In this document: positions 19,025 to 27,015 of the stretch, one piece after another
Numbering within the stretch: position 1 is the stretch's first letter
Layout: each line of letters begins with the position of its first letter
Assembly (NCBI RefSeq): GCF_029637485.1
Contig: NZ_CP069128.1
Location: forward strand, 1,830,001 to 1,894,000
Length of the DNA: 64,000 bases
DNA from: Sphingomonas sp. LHG3406-1
GTDB lineage: Bacteria; Pseudomonadota; Alphaproteobacteria; Sphingomonadales; Sphingomonadaceae
Direction of reading: 5' to 3'
Made by a program: the position numbers and the translations under genes
The notes under the pieces: model-generated
The model's input: only the letters and a program-made list of their open reading frames with translations
Told to the model about the DNA's origin: nothing
The model's database searches: none

Positions 19025-19264
19025 CTACTCCCTTCCTCGCCAGCGCCAGCCGCCGCGGGTCGTCTTTGCACAGATGATCATGAAGATGACGGTCAGCGCC
19101 GAGACCGCGCTGAGATGCGCGAGGATCGAGCGCCCGGCCAGCGGAGTCAGTGCCAGCAGCACGGCGATGTAGCCGATCAGCAAGGCCCAGCCCTGCCAGG
19201 CGATCGGCAGGCCCGAGCCCACCCCTCTCGCCTTGGGCGCGAACCATTCGGGACCGTCAGCCAT
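19025..19264 (-). CDS. Small membrane protein (79 residues), function unknown
   Basis: Two hydrophobic helices (about residues 22-42 and 50-70) follow a soluble N-terminus [15 protein letters not shown] chose the ATG at 19264 over the one six bases earlier because GGAG sits 7 bases before it and only 1-2 bases before the other. It overlaps the end of the ribbon-helix-helix gene by 8 bp, so it is translationally coupled. Such small proteins accompany SPFH genes in related genomes as far as I recall, but I cannot name a family. Confidence 0.75.
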   Translation of the reverse strand: MADGPEWFAPKARGVGSGLPIAWQGWALLIGYIAVLLALTPLAGRSILAHLSAVSALTVIFMIICAKTTRGGWRWRGRE

Positions 19265-19460
19265 CGTCATTCTCCTTCGCCGGCCGCCCGCGCTTCACCG
19301 CCTTGGGTGGGCTAAGCTTGACGCCGCGCGCCTTGAGCGCCTCGCGCAGCAGGCACTCCACTTCGGCATTGGCGGAGCGCAGGTTGGCCGTCGCGCAGCG
19401 CTCGACCGCCAACCAGAGGTCGGGATCGATTCGCAGCGGGAAGGCCTTGCGCTCCGCCAT
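19257..19460 (-). CDS. Ribbon-helix-helix (Arc/CopG-like) small protein
   Basis: The 67-residue product [20 protein letters not shown]... has the pattern of a ribbon-helix-helix DNA-binding fold: a short basic beta strand (KAFPLRIDP), then two helices ([29 protein letters not shown]). The C-terminal tail is basic and disordered. The family usually acts as a dimeric repressor or antitoxin. No toxin gene is adjacent. It sits directly after the SPFH gene (6 bp) and before the small membrane protein, and may autoregulate the operon through the palindrome at 20391-20398; that is inference. Confidence 0.8.
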   Translation of the reverse strand: MAERKAFPLRIDPDLWLAVERCATANLRSANAEVECLLREALKARGVKLSPPKAVKRGRPAKENDDG

Positions 19461-19466
19461 GACTGC

Positions 19467-20375
19467 TTACTGGTACAGGCTGCCGGTGTTGACGACGGGC
19501 TGCGTGTCCCGCTCGCCGCACAGCACCACCATCAGGTTCGAGACCATGGCCGCGCGGCGCTCGTCGTCCAGCTCGACGACATTCTTGGCCGAGAGCTGCT
19601 CGAGCGCCATCTCGACCATGCCGACCGCGCCGTGGACCAGGGTCTGGCGGGCAGCGACCACGGCCTGCGCCTGCTGGCGGCGGAGCATCGCGCCGGCGAT
19701 CTCCTGCGCATAGGCGAGGTGGGTGAAGCCGCATTCGTCGACGGTGATGCCGGCGACCGCGAGGCGGGCGTTCAGTTCCTGGCGAAGCTCGCCGCCGACC
19801 TCGTCGTGGTGGCTGCGCAAAGTGACGTCATGGTGCTCGAAATCGTCATAGGGATAGCGGGCGCCGACGGTGCGGATCGCCGCTTCGACCTGGACGGTGA
19901 CGAACGCCTTGTAGTCGTCGACGTCGAACAGGGCCTGGGCCGTATCGACCACGCGCCAGACGATCTGCGCGGCGATCTCGATCGGGTTGCCGCGCTGGTC
20001 GTTGACCTTGATCCGGTCGGAGATGAAGTTGTTGGCGCGAACCGAGATCTTGGCCCGCATCTCCCACGGCCAGACCCAACGCAGCCCGTGGGTCCGGTCG
20101 GTGCCCTTGTAGGAGCCGAACAGGGTGATCGCCGCCGCCTGGTTCGGCTGCAGCATGTAGAAGCCGCACAGGATGAAGAGCAGGGCGATGGGCGCGAGCA
20201 CGACGCCGGCGATCGCGAGCGGCGGACCCGCGCCCTCTTGGCCGATCAGGCCGACGATGCTGGCGATCTGGACGCCGATGGCGAGCAGCAGCAGGGCCAG
20301 CATGGCGTAGCCGCTGAAGGTCTGTGCTGGCCGCTCGGTGCTGGCCGAAAGATTGTTGGTTCCCCTGTCAGACAT
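19467..20375 (-). CDS. SPFH (stomatin/prohibitin/flotillin) domain membrane protein
   Basis: The 302-residue protein has two N-terminal membrane helices (about residues 25-48 and 55-75), followed by an SPFH domain with the typical stretch [17 protein letters not shown] and the region [19 protein letters not shown]-terminal helical region ending NTGSLYQ follows. SPFH proteins form large membrane-bound rings or microdomains. The start ATG at 20375 has AAGGAGG 5 bases upstream. It is the first gene of an operon with an RHH protein, a small membrane protein and a hydrolase. Confidence 0.92.
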   Translation of the reverse strand: MSDRGTNNLSASTERPAQTFSGYAMLALLLLAIGVQIASIVGLIGQEGAGPPLAIAGVVLAPIALLFILCGFYMLQPNQAAAITLFGSYKGTDRTHGLRWVWPWEMRAKISVRANNFISDRIKVNDQRGNPIEIAAQIVWRVVDTAQALFDVDDYKAFVTVQVEAAIRTVGARYPYDDFEHHDVTLRSHHDEVGGELRQELNARLAVAGITVDECGFTHLAYAQEIAGAMLRRQQAQAVVAARQTLVHGAVGMVEMALEQLSAKNVVELDDERRAAMVSNLMVVLCGERDTQPVVNTGSLYQ

Positions 20376-20390
20376 GAATGCCTCCTTATC

Positions 20391-20427
20391 TGATATCAAA
20401 TTTATACCAAGCCGCTACACTGTGCAA
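20391..20427 (-). promoter_or_regulatory. Putative promoter and palindromic operator of the SPFH operon
   Basis: On the minus strand TTGCAC (20427-20422) is followed after 15 bases by TATAAA (20406-20401), which matches the -10 consensus in five of six positions. Downstream, the perfect palindrome TGATATCA lies at 20391-20398, just before the Shine-Dalgarno sequence. The region is strikingly AT-rich for this genome. An RHH repressor encoded in the same operon is a possible ligand; this is inference. Confidence 0.5.
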
Positions 20428-20485
20428 GTGGGCATCGCTCGGCTAGGGGCCTGCCGCTATCGATCTGCGTTCTGGGGGAGCCCTC

Positions 20486-21478
20486 ATGCGTCATCCATTG
20501 CTCGGAGTCCTGCTTATGTCCGCCCTCGCCGCCGCGCCTGCCAAGGCTGCCGACTGGAAGCTGGTGATCCATGGCGGCGCGGGCGTGATCGAGCGGGCGC
20601 AGCTGGCGAAGACGCCGGGCAAGGAACAGGAAATCCGCGCCGGCCTCGACCGGGCCCTCGCGGCCGGGTCGGCGGTGCTGGAGCGGGGCGGGACGGCGCT
20701 CGACGCGGTCGAAGCCGCGGTGCGGGTGCTGGAAGACGATCCCAACTTCAACGCCGGCCGGGGTGCCGTCTTCACGGCTGACGGCAAGAACGAGCTCGAC
20801 GCATCGATCATGGACGGGCGGACCAAGGCGGCCGGCGCGGTGGCGGGCGTGACCCGGACCCGCAACCCGATCAGCCTCGCGCGCAAGGTGATGGAGAACA
20901 GCAGTCACGTCATGCTGAGCGGCGCGGGCGCGGACAGCTTCTCGCGGGAGCAGGGCCTCGACCAGGTCGATCCCTCCTGGTTCGGCACCGATTACCGCCG
21001 CAAGCAGCTGGAGGAGTTCAAGTCGGCCAAGGTCGGCGCGCTCGACATCGAATATCGCTACGGGACGGTCGGCGCGGTCGCGCTCGACCGGGCGGGGCAT
21101 GTCGCCGCGGCCACCTCCACCGGCGGGATGACCGGCAAGCGCTGGAACCGCGTCGGCGACGCACCCATCATCGGGGCCGGCACCTATGCCGACGACCGCG
21201 CCTGCGCCGTGTCGGCGACCGGCTCGGGCGAGATGTTCATCCGGGTCGGGGTAGCGCACGAGATCTGCGCGCGGATGCGCTTCCTCAAGGAGGATGCGGG
21301 CACGGCGGCCGACGCGGTGATGAAGGAAGTGGCGGCGATCGACGGCAGCGGCGGGGTGATCGTGGTCACGCCGAAAGGCGAGATGGCGTACAGCTTCAAT
21401 TCGGCCGGCATGTATCGCGGCAAGGCCGATTCGAACGGCCGCTCGGTCGCCATCTTCGGCGACGAGGAGCGCCGCTGA
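20486..21478 (+). CDS. Isoaspartyl peptidase/L-asparaginase (Ntn hydrolase), exported
   Basis: The protein has 330 residues with a signal peptide MRHPLLGVLLMSALAAAPAKA. The mature part begins with the family block WKLVIHGGAGVI. The autocleavage/nucleophile Thr is in YRYGTVGAVALD (about residue 194), and the substrate-binding TSTGGMTGK follows. The precursor would be cut into alpha and beta chains to become active. It hydrolyses L-asparagine or isoaspartyl dipeptides in the periplasm. It is divergent from the SPFH operon and 3 bp ahead of a GNAT gene. Confidence 0.93.
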   Translation: MRHPLLGVLLMSALAAAPAKAADWKLVIHGGAGVIERAQLAKTPGKEQEIRAGLDRALAAGSAVLERGGTALDAVEAAVRVLEDDPNFNAGRGAVFTADGKNELDASIMDGRTKAAGAVAGVTRTRNPISLARKVMENSSHVMLSGAGADSFSREQGLDQVDPSWFGTDYRRKQLEEFKSAKVGALDIEYRYGTVGAVALDRAGHVAAATSTGGMTGKRWNRVGDAPIIGAGTYADDRACAVSATGSGEMFIRVGVAHEICARMRFLKEDAGTAADAVMKEVAAIDGSGGVIVVTPKGEMAYSFNSAGMYRGKADSNGRSVAIFGDEERR

Positions 21479-21481
21479 GGC

Positions 21482-21997
21482 ATGAAGCTGGAGCGGGCGA
21501 CGACGGGCGACCTTGCAACGCTTCATGCGCTGGTCGAGCGCGCCTATCGCGGCGAGACCGCGCGGGGCGGCTGGAGCCATGAGGCGGACCTGCTGACCGG
21601 CCCGCGGACCAGCGAGGTGGAGCTGCAGGGGCTGCTCGATGCCGGCGAGCATCTGCTGGTGTGGCGGGACGACGGGGTGATCCGCGCCTGTGTGCGGTTG
21701 GTCGATCTGGGTGACGGGCTCTCCTATCTCGGCATGCTGACGGTCGATCCGGCGCTGCAGGGCGAGGGGCTCGGCAAGCGCCTGCTCGCCGCTGCGGAGG
21801 GCTATGCCGGGGAGGTTCTCGGGGCGCGGCGGATGGAGATGCAGGTGTTCAGCCGGCGCCGGGAGCTGCTCTCCTTCTACGACCGGCGCGGCTACAAGCC
21901 GACCGGCGAGCGGCGGCCGTTCCCCTATGGCGAGTGGCCGGACGCCGGCGCGCTCTATAACGATCTCGAGTTCGTCGTGCTGGAGAAGGCGCTCTAG
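21482..21997 (+). CDS. GNAT family N-acetyltransferase
   Basis: The 171-residue protein carries the acetyl-CoA binding motif A in LTVDPALQGEGLGKRLLAAAEG (quoted in part; Q-x-x-G-x-G-x-R/K-L) and a late aromatic segment LSFYDRRGYKPTGER. The substrate is unknown. It follows the asparaginase gene by 3 bp and is probably co-transcribed. Its stop TAG shares the CTAG tetranucleotide with the stop of the convergent ligase gene. Confidence 0.88.
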   Translation: MKLERATTGDLATLHALVERAYRGETARGGWSHEADLLTGPRTSEVELQGLLDAGEHLLVWRDDGVIRACVRLVDLGDGLSYLGMLTVDPALQGEGLGKRLLAAAEGYAGEVLGARRMEMQVFSRRRELLSFYDRRGYKPTGERRPFPYGEWPDAGALYNDLEFVVLEKAL

Positions 21998-23583
21998 GTC
22001 ACCATTCCGAGCAACGTCTCGACCCGGTCCGCCTCGTGCGCGGGCTTGTCCGTTCGGATCCGGCTGATTCGGGGAAAGCGCATGGCGAGGCCGGAGCGGT
22101 GGCGCTTGGACTTGTGGACGGAGTCGAAGGCGACTTCGAACACCAGGGTCTTTTCGACTTCCCGCACCGGGCCGAAGCGGTTGACGGTGTGGCGGCGGAC
22201 GAAGCGATCGAGCCATTTCAATTCTTCATCGGTGAAGCCCATGTAGGCCTTGCCGACCGGCAGCAGCTCGCCATCCTCGGCCCAGCAGCCGAAGGTGAAG
22301 TCCGAATAGAAGCTCGAGCGCTTGCCGCTTCCGCGCTGGGCATACATGACGACGCAGTCGGCGGTGAGCGGATCGCGCTTCCATTTGTACCAGAGGCCGA
22401 CCCGGCGGCCCGAGACGTAGGGCGCGTCCCGGCGCTTGAGCATCATGCCCTCGATCGCGGCGTCGCGGGCACCGGAGCGGATCTCGGCGAGCCCGGCGAA
22501 GCTGTCGGCCTCGATCAGGGCGGAAAGGTCGAAGCGCTCGGGATCGAGGCGCGGCATGAAGGCTTCGAGGCGGGCGCGGCGTTCCGACCAGGGCAGGGCG
22601 CGGAGATCCTCCTCGCCGTCGAACAGAAGGTCGTAGAGGCGAACGAAGGCGGGATATTCGTCGCGCGTCTTGGCGCTCACGACCTTGCGGCCGAGGCGCT
22701 GCTGGAGGGCGTTGAAGCTGGCGGCCGAGCCGCCATGCTCGTCCATCCCCTGCCCCGCGCCGCGCACCAGCAGTTCGCCGTCGAGCACGGCCGGCAAGCG
22801 GAAGGATTCGGCGACTTCGGGGAAGCTTCGGGTCACGTCGTCGCCTGTGCGGCTATAGAGACGCGTCTCGCCGCCGGCATGGACCAGCTGAAGGCGGATG
22901 CCGTCCCATTTCCACTCGGCGGCGTAGGCGTCGAGGTCGAGCTCGGCATCCTCGAGCGGGTGGGCGAGCATGAAGGGGCGGAAAACGGGAATGTCGCGCG
23001 CGGTCGGCTGCGGGGCGCGCCGCTCGCCCCAGGCGAAGAGTTCGAGATAGGGCGGGCCAAGGCCGTGCCAGACCTCCTCGACCGCCTCGACATCGACCTC
23101 GAAGGCGTCGGCGAAGGCCTGCTTGGCGTTGCGCGCGTTGATCCCGACGCGAAGCTCGCCGGTGGCGAGCTTCAGCAGGGCATAGCGACCGGGCGCGTCG
23201 AGATGGTCGAGCATCTGGACCAGCACCGCCGGCGCATCGGAGCGGCTGGCGGCCTTGAGGCGGTGGACCGCCTCGCTGATCGAGATGGTGCCATCGTCGA
23301 GCTCGCCCTCCGGGCTCGGCCAGAGGAGCGACACGGTCTCCGCCAGGTCGCCGACATAATTGTGGCTCATGCGCAGGAGCAAGGGATCGACGCGCTCCTC
23401 GGCGAGGCCGCGGATGACGGCGCCCTTCACATGCGGGATGTCGAGCGTGCCGGTCAGCGCGGCGAGGGCATAGCCGCGGTCGGGATCGGGGGTGCGCCTG
23501 AGATAGTCGCCGATCAGCTTGAGCTTGGCCAGCCGCGACCGGGTGTAGACGAGCGAGTCGAGCAGCTGCGAGAAAGCGCGCAT
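21994..23583 (-). CDS. ATP-dependent DNA ligase (cisplatin damage response type)
   Basis: The 529-residue protein has an N-terminal helical domain (about 1-190), the adenylation motif I with nucleophile Lys in AEWKWDGIRLQ, RLYSRTGDD (motif Ia/III region), a DGEL motif, and the C-terminal OB domain with YKWKRDPLTADCVVMYAQ. It belongs to the family of bacterial ATP ligases that normally sit with an exonuclease and a DEXH helicase in a damage-response cluster. Neither partner is next to it here. They could lie elsewhere in the genome. Confidence 0.9.
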   Translation of the reverse strand: MRAFSQLLDSLVYTRSRLAKLKLIGDYLRRTPDPDRGYALAALTGTLDIPHVKGAVIRGLAEERVDPLLLRMSHNYVGDLAETVSLLWPSPEGELDDGTISISEAVHRLKAASRSDAPAVLVQMLDHLDAPGRYALLKLATGELRVGINARNAKQAFADAFEVDVEAVEEVWHGLGPPYLELFAWGERRAPQPTARDIPVFRPFMLAHPLEDAELDLDAYAAEWKWDGIRLQLVHAGGETRLYSRTGDDVTRSFPEVAESFRLPAVLDGELLVRGAGQGMDEHGGSAASFNALQQRLGRKVVSAKTRDEYPAFVRLYDLLFDGEEDLRALPWSERRARLEAFMPRLDPERFDLSALIEADSFAGLAEIRSGARDAAIEGMMLKRRDAPYVSGRRVGLWYKWKRDPLTADCVVMYAQRGSGKRSSFYSDFTFGCWAEDGELLPVGKAYMGFTDEELKWLDRFVRRHTVNRFGPVREVEKTLVFEVAFDSVHKSKRHRSGLAMRFPRISRIRTDKPAHEADRVETLLGMVT

Positions 23584-23625
23584 GGAGGCGTAACGAATGC
23601 CACGCCCGAAGTTCCGCGAACAGGC

Positions 23626-23931
23626 CTAGTGAAGGCGGGTCGCGATCGCCGCGAGGACGGCCTGGCGCTCGGCCGGCGTGCGGGCGGCGAGGGCATCGTC
23701 GGCATGGTCGAGGCAGGCCCGGGTCGCGACCCGGCAGCCGGGCAGGAGAGCGAGCTGCGACGACAGGTGGGCGAGACCTTCCATGGCGTGGAGGCCGGCG
23801 CGGTCGGCGGCACCGCGGATGTCGTCCATGCGGGCGTGGATGTCGAGCGGGCTCAGCGCCGCGGCGCGGGTACGGATGTCGTGGAGCCTTTGCTGCAGCT
23901 CGTGGCGCAGGTCGTCGAGCGAATCATCCAT
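23626..23931 (-). CDS. Hypothetical protein (101 residues)
   Basis: I do not recognise a family. The product starts MDDSLDDLRHELQQRLHDIR at the ATG at 23931, with GAGGTGG a few bases upstream, and is predicted all-helical. The middle (MEGLAHLSSQLALLPGCRVATRA) has mixed hydrophobic and charged helices. Third-codon GC bias matches real genes. It precedes the ligase gene by 42 bp on the same strand and might be part of its transcript. Confidence 0.7.
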   Translation of the reverse strand: MDDSLDDLRHELQQRLHDIRTRAAALSPLDIHARMDDIRGAADRAGLHAMEGLAHLSSQLALLPGCRVATRACLDHADDALAARTPAERQAVLAAIATRLH

Positions 23932-24027
23932 GGTCCACCTCTTCTTCCGTTCCTGCAAAGCTGCGCCCGCAGGGTAAACAGAGGCTGAAGACGTGGCCGT
24001 GACTGGAGGCTGACGGGCCCATGACCT

Positions 24028-24094
24028 TGACAAGCAGGGGCGGCGCCGCCATTGGGGCGCCCGATGCGGGCGGCTTGAGGCCGCTCTTTTTCGT
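24028..24094 (+). promoter_or_regulatory. rpmG leader: TTGACA hexamer and terminator-like hairpin
   Basis: A perfect -35 hexamer TTGACA lies at 24028-24033, with only a weak -10 (CATTGG) 17 bases later. The leader then contains GC-rich inverted repeats and a small hairpin GCGGC-TTGAG-GCCGC (24070-24084) followed by TCTTTTTCGTTT. This is arranged like an intrinsic terminator upstream of the rpmG start, so it may act as an attenuator. I cannot exclude chance. Confidence 0.35.
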
Positions 24095-24117
24095 TTCTAG
24101 CATTTGGGTGCACCACG

Positions 24118-24285
24118 ATGGCCAAGCCGGCAACCGTCAAGATCAAGCTCGTCAGCACGGCCGATACCGGCTTCTTCTACGTGACCAAGAAGAACCCGCG
24201 CAACACGACCGAGAAGATGAGCTTCCGCAAGTATGACCCGGTCGTGCGCAAGCACGTCGAGTTCAAGGAAGCGAAGATCAAGTAA
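24118..24285 (+). CDS. rpmG: 50S ribosomal protein L33
   Basis: The 55-residue protein [20 protein letters not shown]... ends in [11 protein letters not shown] and matches L33 of the large ribosomal subunit along its full length. It lacks the four zinc-binding cysteines, as the Cys-less (C-) L33 form does. It is a single-gene unit between a hypothetical gene and a divK-like gene. Confidence 0.97.
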   Translation: MAKPATVKIKLVSTADTGFFYVTKKNPRNTTEKMSFRKYDPVVRKHVEFKEAKIK

Positions 24286-24339
24286 TCGCCCGGCCCGGGC
24301 GTGTCCCGGGTCGAGCAGGGCAGGCCGCTTCAGCGGCTG

Positions 24340-24359
24340 AAGGGCGCTTCGGCGCCCTT
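24340..24359. terminator. Bidirectional terminator between rpmG and divK-like gene
   Basis: AAGGGCGC-TTCG-GCGCCCTT forms an 8-bp perfect stem with a UUCG tetraloop, followed by TCTTG on the plus strand. It sits 54 bp after the rpmG stop and 7 bp from the end of the convergent response regulator, and can serve both. Confidence 0.85.
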
Positions 24360-24366
24360 TCTTGCG

Positions 24367-24747
24367 TCAGGCCGCCGGCACTTCCTTCGGCAGGAGCGCG
24401 CTGACCTCCGCCACGAATCGCGCGACGGAGATGGGCTTCGACACATAAGCCTGGGCGCCCGCGGCGCGGATTCGCTCGTCGTCGCCCTGGCCGGAGTAAG
24501 CGGTGACCGCCATGATCGGCACGTCGGCCAGCGCCGGCTCCTCGCGGATGGCGCGGATGAGATCGACGCCGCTGAAATAGGGAAGCTGGATGTCGGTAAT
24601 GACGAGGTCGGGACGGAACTCCCGCGCCTGGTCCAGCGCTACTCGGCTATCGGTGACCGGAAGCGCCTCGTGCCCATGGGCATTGAGGAGGTCGCAGAAC
24701 AGCTTGATGTTGAGGGCATTGTCCTCGACAACCAGGATCCTGGCCAT
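24367..24747 (-). CDS. Single-domain response regulator, DivK-like
   Basis: This 126-residue CheY-type receiver domain has no output domain. It shows the acidic pair in VVEDN, the phosphoacceptor Asp in LVITDIQLPYFSG (residue about 53), Thr in MAVTAYSG and Lys in YVSKPISVARF. The wording EDNALNIKLFCDLL and SKPISV closely resembles DivK, the Caulobacter cell-cycle regulator that acts on DivJ/PleC/DivL. The neighbouring DUF3572 gene is also typical of divK loci in alphaproteobacteria. The start ATG at 24747 follows AGGAG by 9 bases. Confidence 0.88.
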   Translation of the reverse strand: MARILVVEDNALNIKLFCDLLNAHGHEALPVTDSRVALDQAREFRPDLVITDIQLPYFSGVDLIRAIREEPALADVPIMAVTAYSGQGDDERIRAAGAQAYVSKPISVARFVAEVSALLPKEVPAA

Positions 24748-24780
24748 GTTCAAGCGCTCCTCATTCTCACATCATAGGCG

Positions 24781-25053
24781 ATGAAGCCGACAAGCCCAAA
24801 CGACGGCGACGTCATTGCGGTTGCCCTGCAGGCACTTGCCGTCTCGCTGGGGGACGATGCACGGGCGTCGCGACTGCTCGCGCTGACCGGCCTTTCACCC
24901 GACGACCTGCGCCAACGCGCCGCGGAGCCCGATGTTCTCGTCGCCGTGCTTCGTTTCCTCGAGGATCACGAGCCGGACCTCATTGCCGTAGCGACAGAGA
25001 TGGGCCGGACACCGCAGGAACTGGTCGCCGCAAGGAACGCTCTCGACGCATGA
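24781..25053 (+). CDS. DUF3572 family protein
   Basis: The 90-residue helical protein MKPTSPNDGDVIAVALQALA... ends VAARNALDA. The block ALQALAVSLGD...RLLALTGLSPDDLR matches the DUF3572 family of alphaproteobacteria, usually found beside divK. The function is unknown. It is divergent from the divK-like gene (33 bp), and its stop overlaps the start of the HAD gene (ATGA), so it is co-translated with it. Confidence 0.85.
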   Translation: MKPTSPNDGDVIAVALQALAVSLGDDARASRLLALTGLSPDDLRQRAAEPDVLVAVLRFLEDHEPDLIAVATEMGRTPQELVAARNALDA

Positions 25054-25679
25054 ATGCCACAGCCAACCGGGGTCGCCCCCTGCTCGTCACCGATTGCGAC
25101 GAGGTCTTGCTTCACATGGTCCGCCACTTCTCCGACTGGCTCGGCGAGGAGCATGGCGTGCTGTTTCGGCCAGAGGAGGGCGACATGGCGGGCGCGCTCA
25201 AGCTGGCGGCGACCGGCGAACGGGTGCCGAGCGAGCGCGTGTGGGAGCTTCTGTGGGGCTTCTTCGGGAGCGAGATGCACCGCCAGACCATCGTTCCCGG
25301 CGCGATCGAAGCGCTCGGCACGATCGGCGAGAAGGCCGACATCGTCATCCTCACCAATCTTGGCGAGGAAGCAAGGAACGGGCGAATCGAGCAGCTCGCC
25401 CGCTTCGGCATCCACCATGAGGTGGTGTGCAATCGCGGCGGGAAGGGCGAGCCGCTGAAGGGCATCGTCGCTCGGCACGGGGCGAGCCGGCACCTGTTCG
25501 TCGACGATCTCGCCGTCCACCACGCGTCGGTGGCGAAGCATTCGCCCGACACACACCGCCTGCACATGGTGGCCGAGCCGAGCCTCGCCGCCGTGACCGC
25601 GCCTGCCGAGCATGCCCATGCCCGGATTGACGACTGGACGGCGGCTACACCCTGGATCCTCGAACGACTGGAAGGCTGA
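25050..25679 (+). CDS. HAD family hydrolase
   Basis: The 209-residue protein has the HAD motif I DCDEVLLHMV near residue 15, motif II in VILTNLGEEAR, a Lys in GGKGEPLKG, and motif IV in LFVDDLAVH. It is a predicted small-molecule phosphatase of unknown substrate. It is translationally coupled to the DUF3572 gene by ATGA overlap and followed by an SDR gene after 3 bp. Confidence 0.88.
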   Translation: MNATANRGRPLLVTDCDEVLLHMVRHFSDWLGEEHGVLFRPEEGDMAGALKLAATGERVPSERVWELLWGFFGSEMHRQTIVPGAIEALGTIGEKADIVILTNLGEEARNGRIEQLARFGIHHEVVCNRGGKGEPLKGIVARHGASRHLFVDDLAVHHASVAKHSPDTHRLHMVAEPSLAAVTAPAEHAHARIDDWTAATPWILERLEG

Positions 25680-25682
25680 CCC

Positions 25683-26423
25683 ATGAAGACCTGCCTCATC
25701 ACCGGTGCGACCGCCGGCATCGGCGCCGCCTCCGCCCGCGCCTTCGCGGCGGCGGGGTGGCGGGTGATCGGGACCGGGCGGCGGGTCGAGCGGCTGCAGG
25801 GCCTGCAGGAGGAGCTGGGAAGCGCCTTCCTGCCGCTCGCCGTCGACATGCAGGACCTCGGCGCGCTGGAGGACCTTGCCCGGCTGGACGGCGAATGGGG
25901 CACGGTCGACTGCCTGATCAACAATGCCGGCCTGGCGCCGCCGATGGCCGACCTCCAGGACAGCGAATGGGACGCGCTGAAGGTCGTGCTCGACACCAAC
26001 GTCACCGGGCTGGTCGCGCTGACCCGGGCTTTGCTGCCGAAGCTGATCGCGGCCAGGGGCTCGGTCATCAACCTGTCGTCGGTGGCGGGCACCTACCCTT
26101 ATCGCGGCGGCGCCGTCTATGGCGCGACCAAGGCGTTCGTGCGCCAGTTCAGCCTGATGCTGCGCAACGACCTTGCCGGCACCGGCGTGCGGGTGACCTC
26201 GATCGAGCCGGGCATGGCCGAGACGGAGTTCACCCTGGTCCGCAACGGCGGCGACCAGGCGGCATCCGACGCGCTTTATGCGGGGCTGGACCCGATGACG
26301 GCCGAGGATCTGGCGGAGACCATCCTGTGGGTGGCGAGCCGTCCGCCGCACCTCAACATCAATGCGCTGGAGCTGATGCCGACCCGGCAGAACTGGGCCG
26401 GATTCGCGATGAACCGGAAGTAG
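25683..26423 (+). CDS. SDR family NAD(P)-dependent oxidoreductase
   Basis: The 246-residue protein has the short-chain dehydrogenase cofactor motif TGATAGIGAAS, NNAG in LINNAGLAPPM, catalytic Ser in NLSSVAG, and YxxxK in YGATKAFVRQ. The RR in GTGRRVERL suggests NADP preference. The sequence looks like YdfG-type 3-hydroxy acid (serine/malonic semialdehyde) dehydrogenases; substrate not proven. It is the last gene of the DUF3572-HAD-SDR group. Confidence 0.9.
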   Translation: MKTCLITGATAGIGAASARAFAAAGWRVIGTGRRVERLQGLQEELGSAFLPLAVDMQDLGALEDLARLDGEWGTVDCLINNAGLAPPMADLQDSEWDALKVVLDTNVTGLVALTRALLPKLIAARGSVINLSSVAGTYPYRGGAVYGATKAFVRQFSLMLRNDLAGTGVRVTSIEPGMAETEFTLVRNGGDQAASDALYAGLDPMTAEDLAETILWVASRPPHLNINALELMPTRQNWAGFAMNRK

Positions 26424-26433
26424 CTGACGCGGG

Positions 26434-26509
26434 CGCCCTCGACGTCGCTCGGCACGAACGGATGGGGGGATTTCGTGATCCGCTTGTCCCGGGCGCCGTC
26501 GAGGGACGA
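26434..26509. repeat. Palindromic repeat, family R1, copy A
   Basis: The left arm CGCCCTCGACGTCGCTCGGC plus ACGAACGG (26434-26461) and the right arm CCGCTTGTCCCGGGCGCCGT plus CGAGGGACGA (26480-26509) are imperfect inverted repeats around an 18-base loop. The core CCTCGACTTCGCTCGG...ACGAACGG is shared with the copies at 34141-34229 and 40837-40904. It fills the gap between the SDR and RidA genes. Confidence 0.75.
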
Positions 26510-26550
26510 ACGAGGTTGATTTTGTCAGGCGGCCGGTGTTGAGCGTGCCC

Positions 26551-27015
26551 ATGTCCATCGACCAGCGCCTCGCCGAGCTCGGCATCACCCTTCCCGAAGC
26601 CGCCGCGCCCGTCGCGGCCTATGTGCCCGTGGTGCAGAGCGGCAATCTGCTGTTCGTGTCCGGCCAGGTCAGCTTTGCCGAGGACGGCGGCCGGATCACC
26701 GGCCGCCTCGGCGAGGACATGGATCTCGCGGCCGGGCAGGAAGCTGCGCGGCGCTGCGGGCTGATGGTGCTGGCGCAGGTCAAGCTCGCGCTTGGCGGTT
26801 CGCTCGACCGGGTCAGCCGGATCGTGAAGCTCGGCGTGTTCGTCAACAGCACCGGCGACTTCACCGACCAGCCCAAGGTCGCCAATGGCGCGTCGGAGCT
26901 GATGCAGGACGTGTTCGGCGAGGCCGGGCGCCATTCGCGCGCGGCGGTCGGCGTGCCGGCGCTGCCGCTCGGCGTGGCGGTCGAGGTGGATGCGATTGTC
27001 GAGGTCCGCGACTGA
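26551..27015 (+). CDS. RidA family protein
   Basis: RidA (YjgF/YER057c/UK114) proteins deaminate reactive enamine/imine intermediates. The 154-residue protein starts MSIDQRLAELGITLPEAAAP at 26551 and has family blocks LLFVSGQVSFAEDG, RIVKLGVFVNSTGDF and HSRAAVGVPALPLGVAVEVD (the Arg is the carboxylate-binding residue). It belongs to the longer YjgF subgroup. It overlaps the following GDPD gene by 26 bp. Confidence 0.92.
   Translation: MSIDQRLAELGITLPEAAAPVAAYVPVVQSGNLLFVSGQVSFAEDGGRITGRLGEDMDLAAGQEAARRCGLMVLAQVKLALGGSLDRVSRIVKLGVFVNSTGDFTDQPKVANGASELMQDVFGEAGRHSRAAVGVPALPLGVAVEVDAIVEVRD

Noticed and set aside
19257..19460. Toxin-antitoxin module
   Set aside because: The RHH protein resembles antitoxins, but its neighbours are a two-helix membrane protein and an SPFH protein, neither with toxin features.
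23583..23640. SOS (LexA) box ahead of the ligase gene
   Set aside because: GTTCGCGGAAC is a palindrome, but the alphaproteobacterial GTTC-N7-GTTC spacing is not met.
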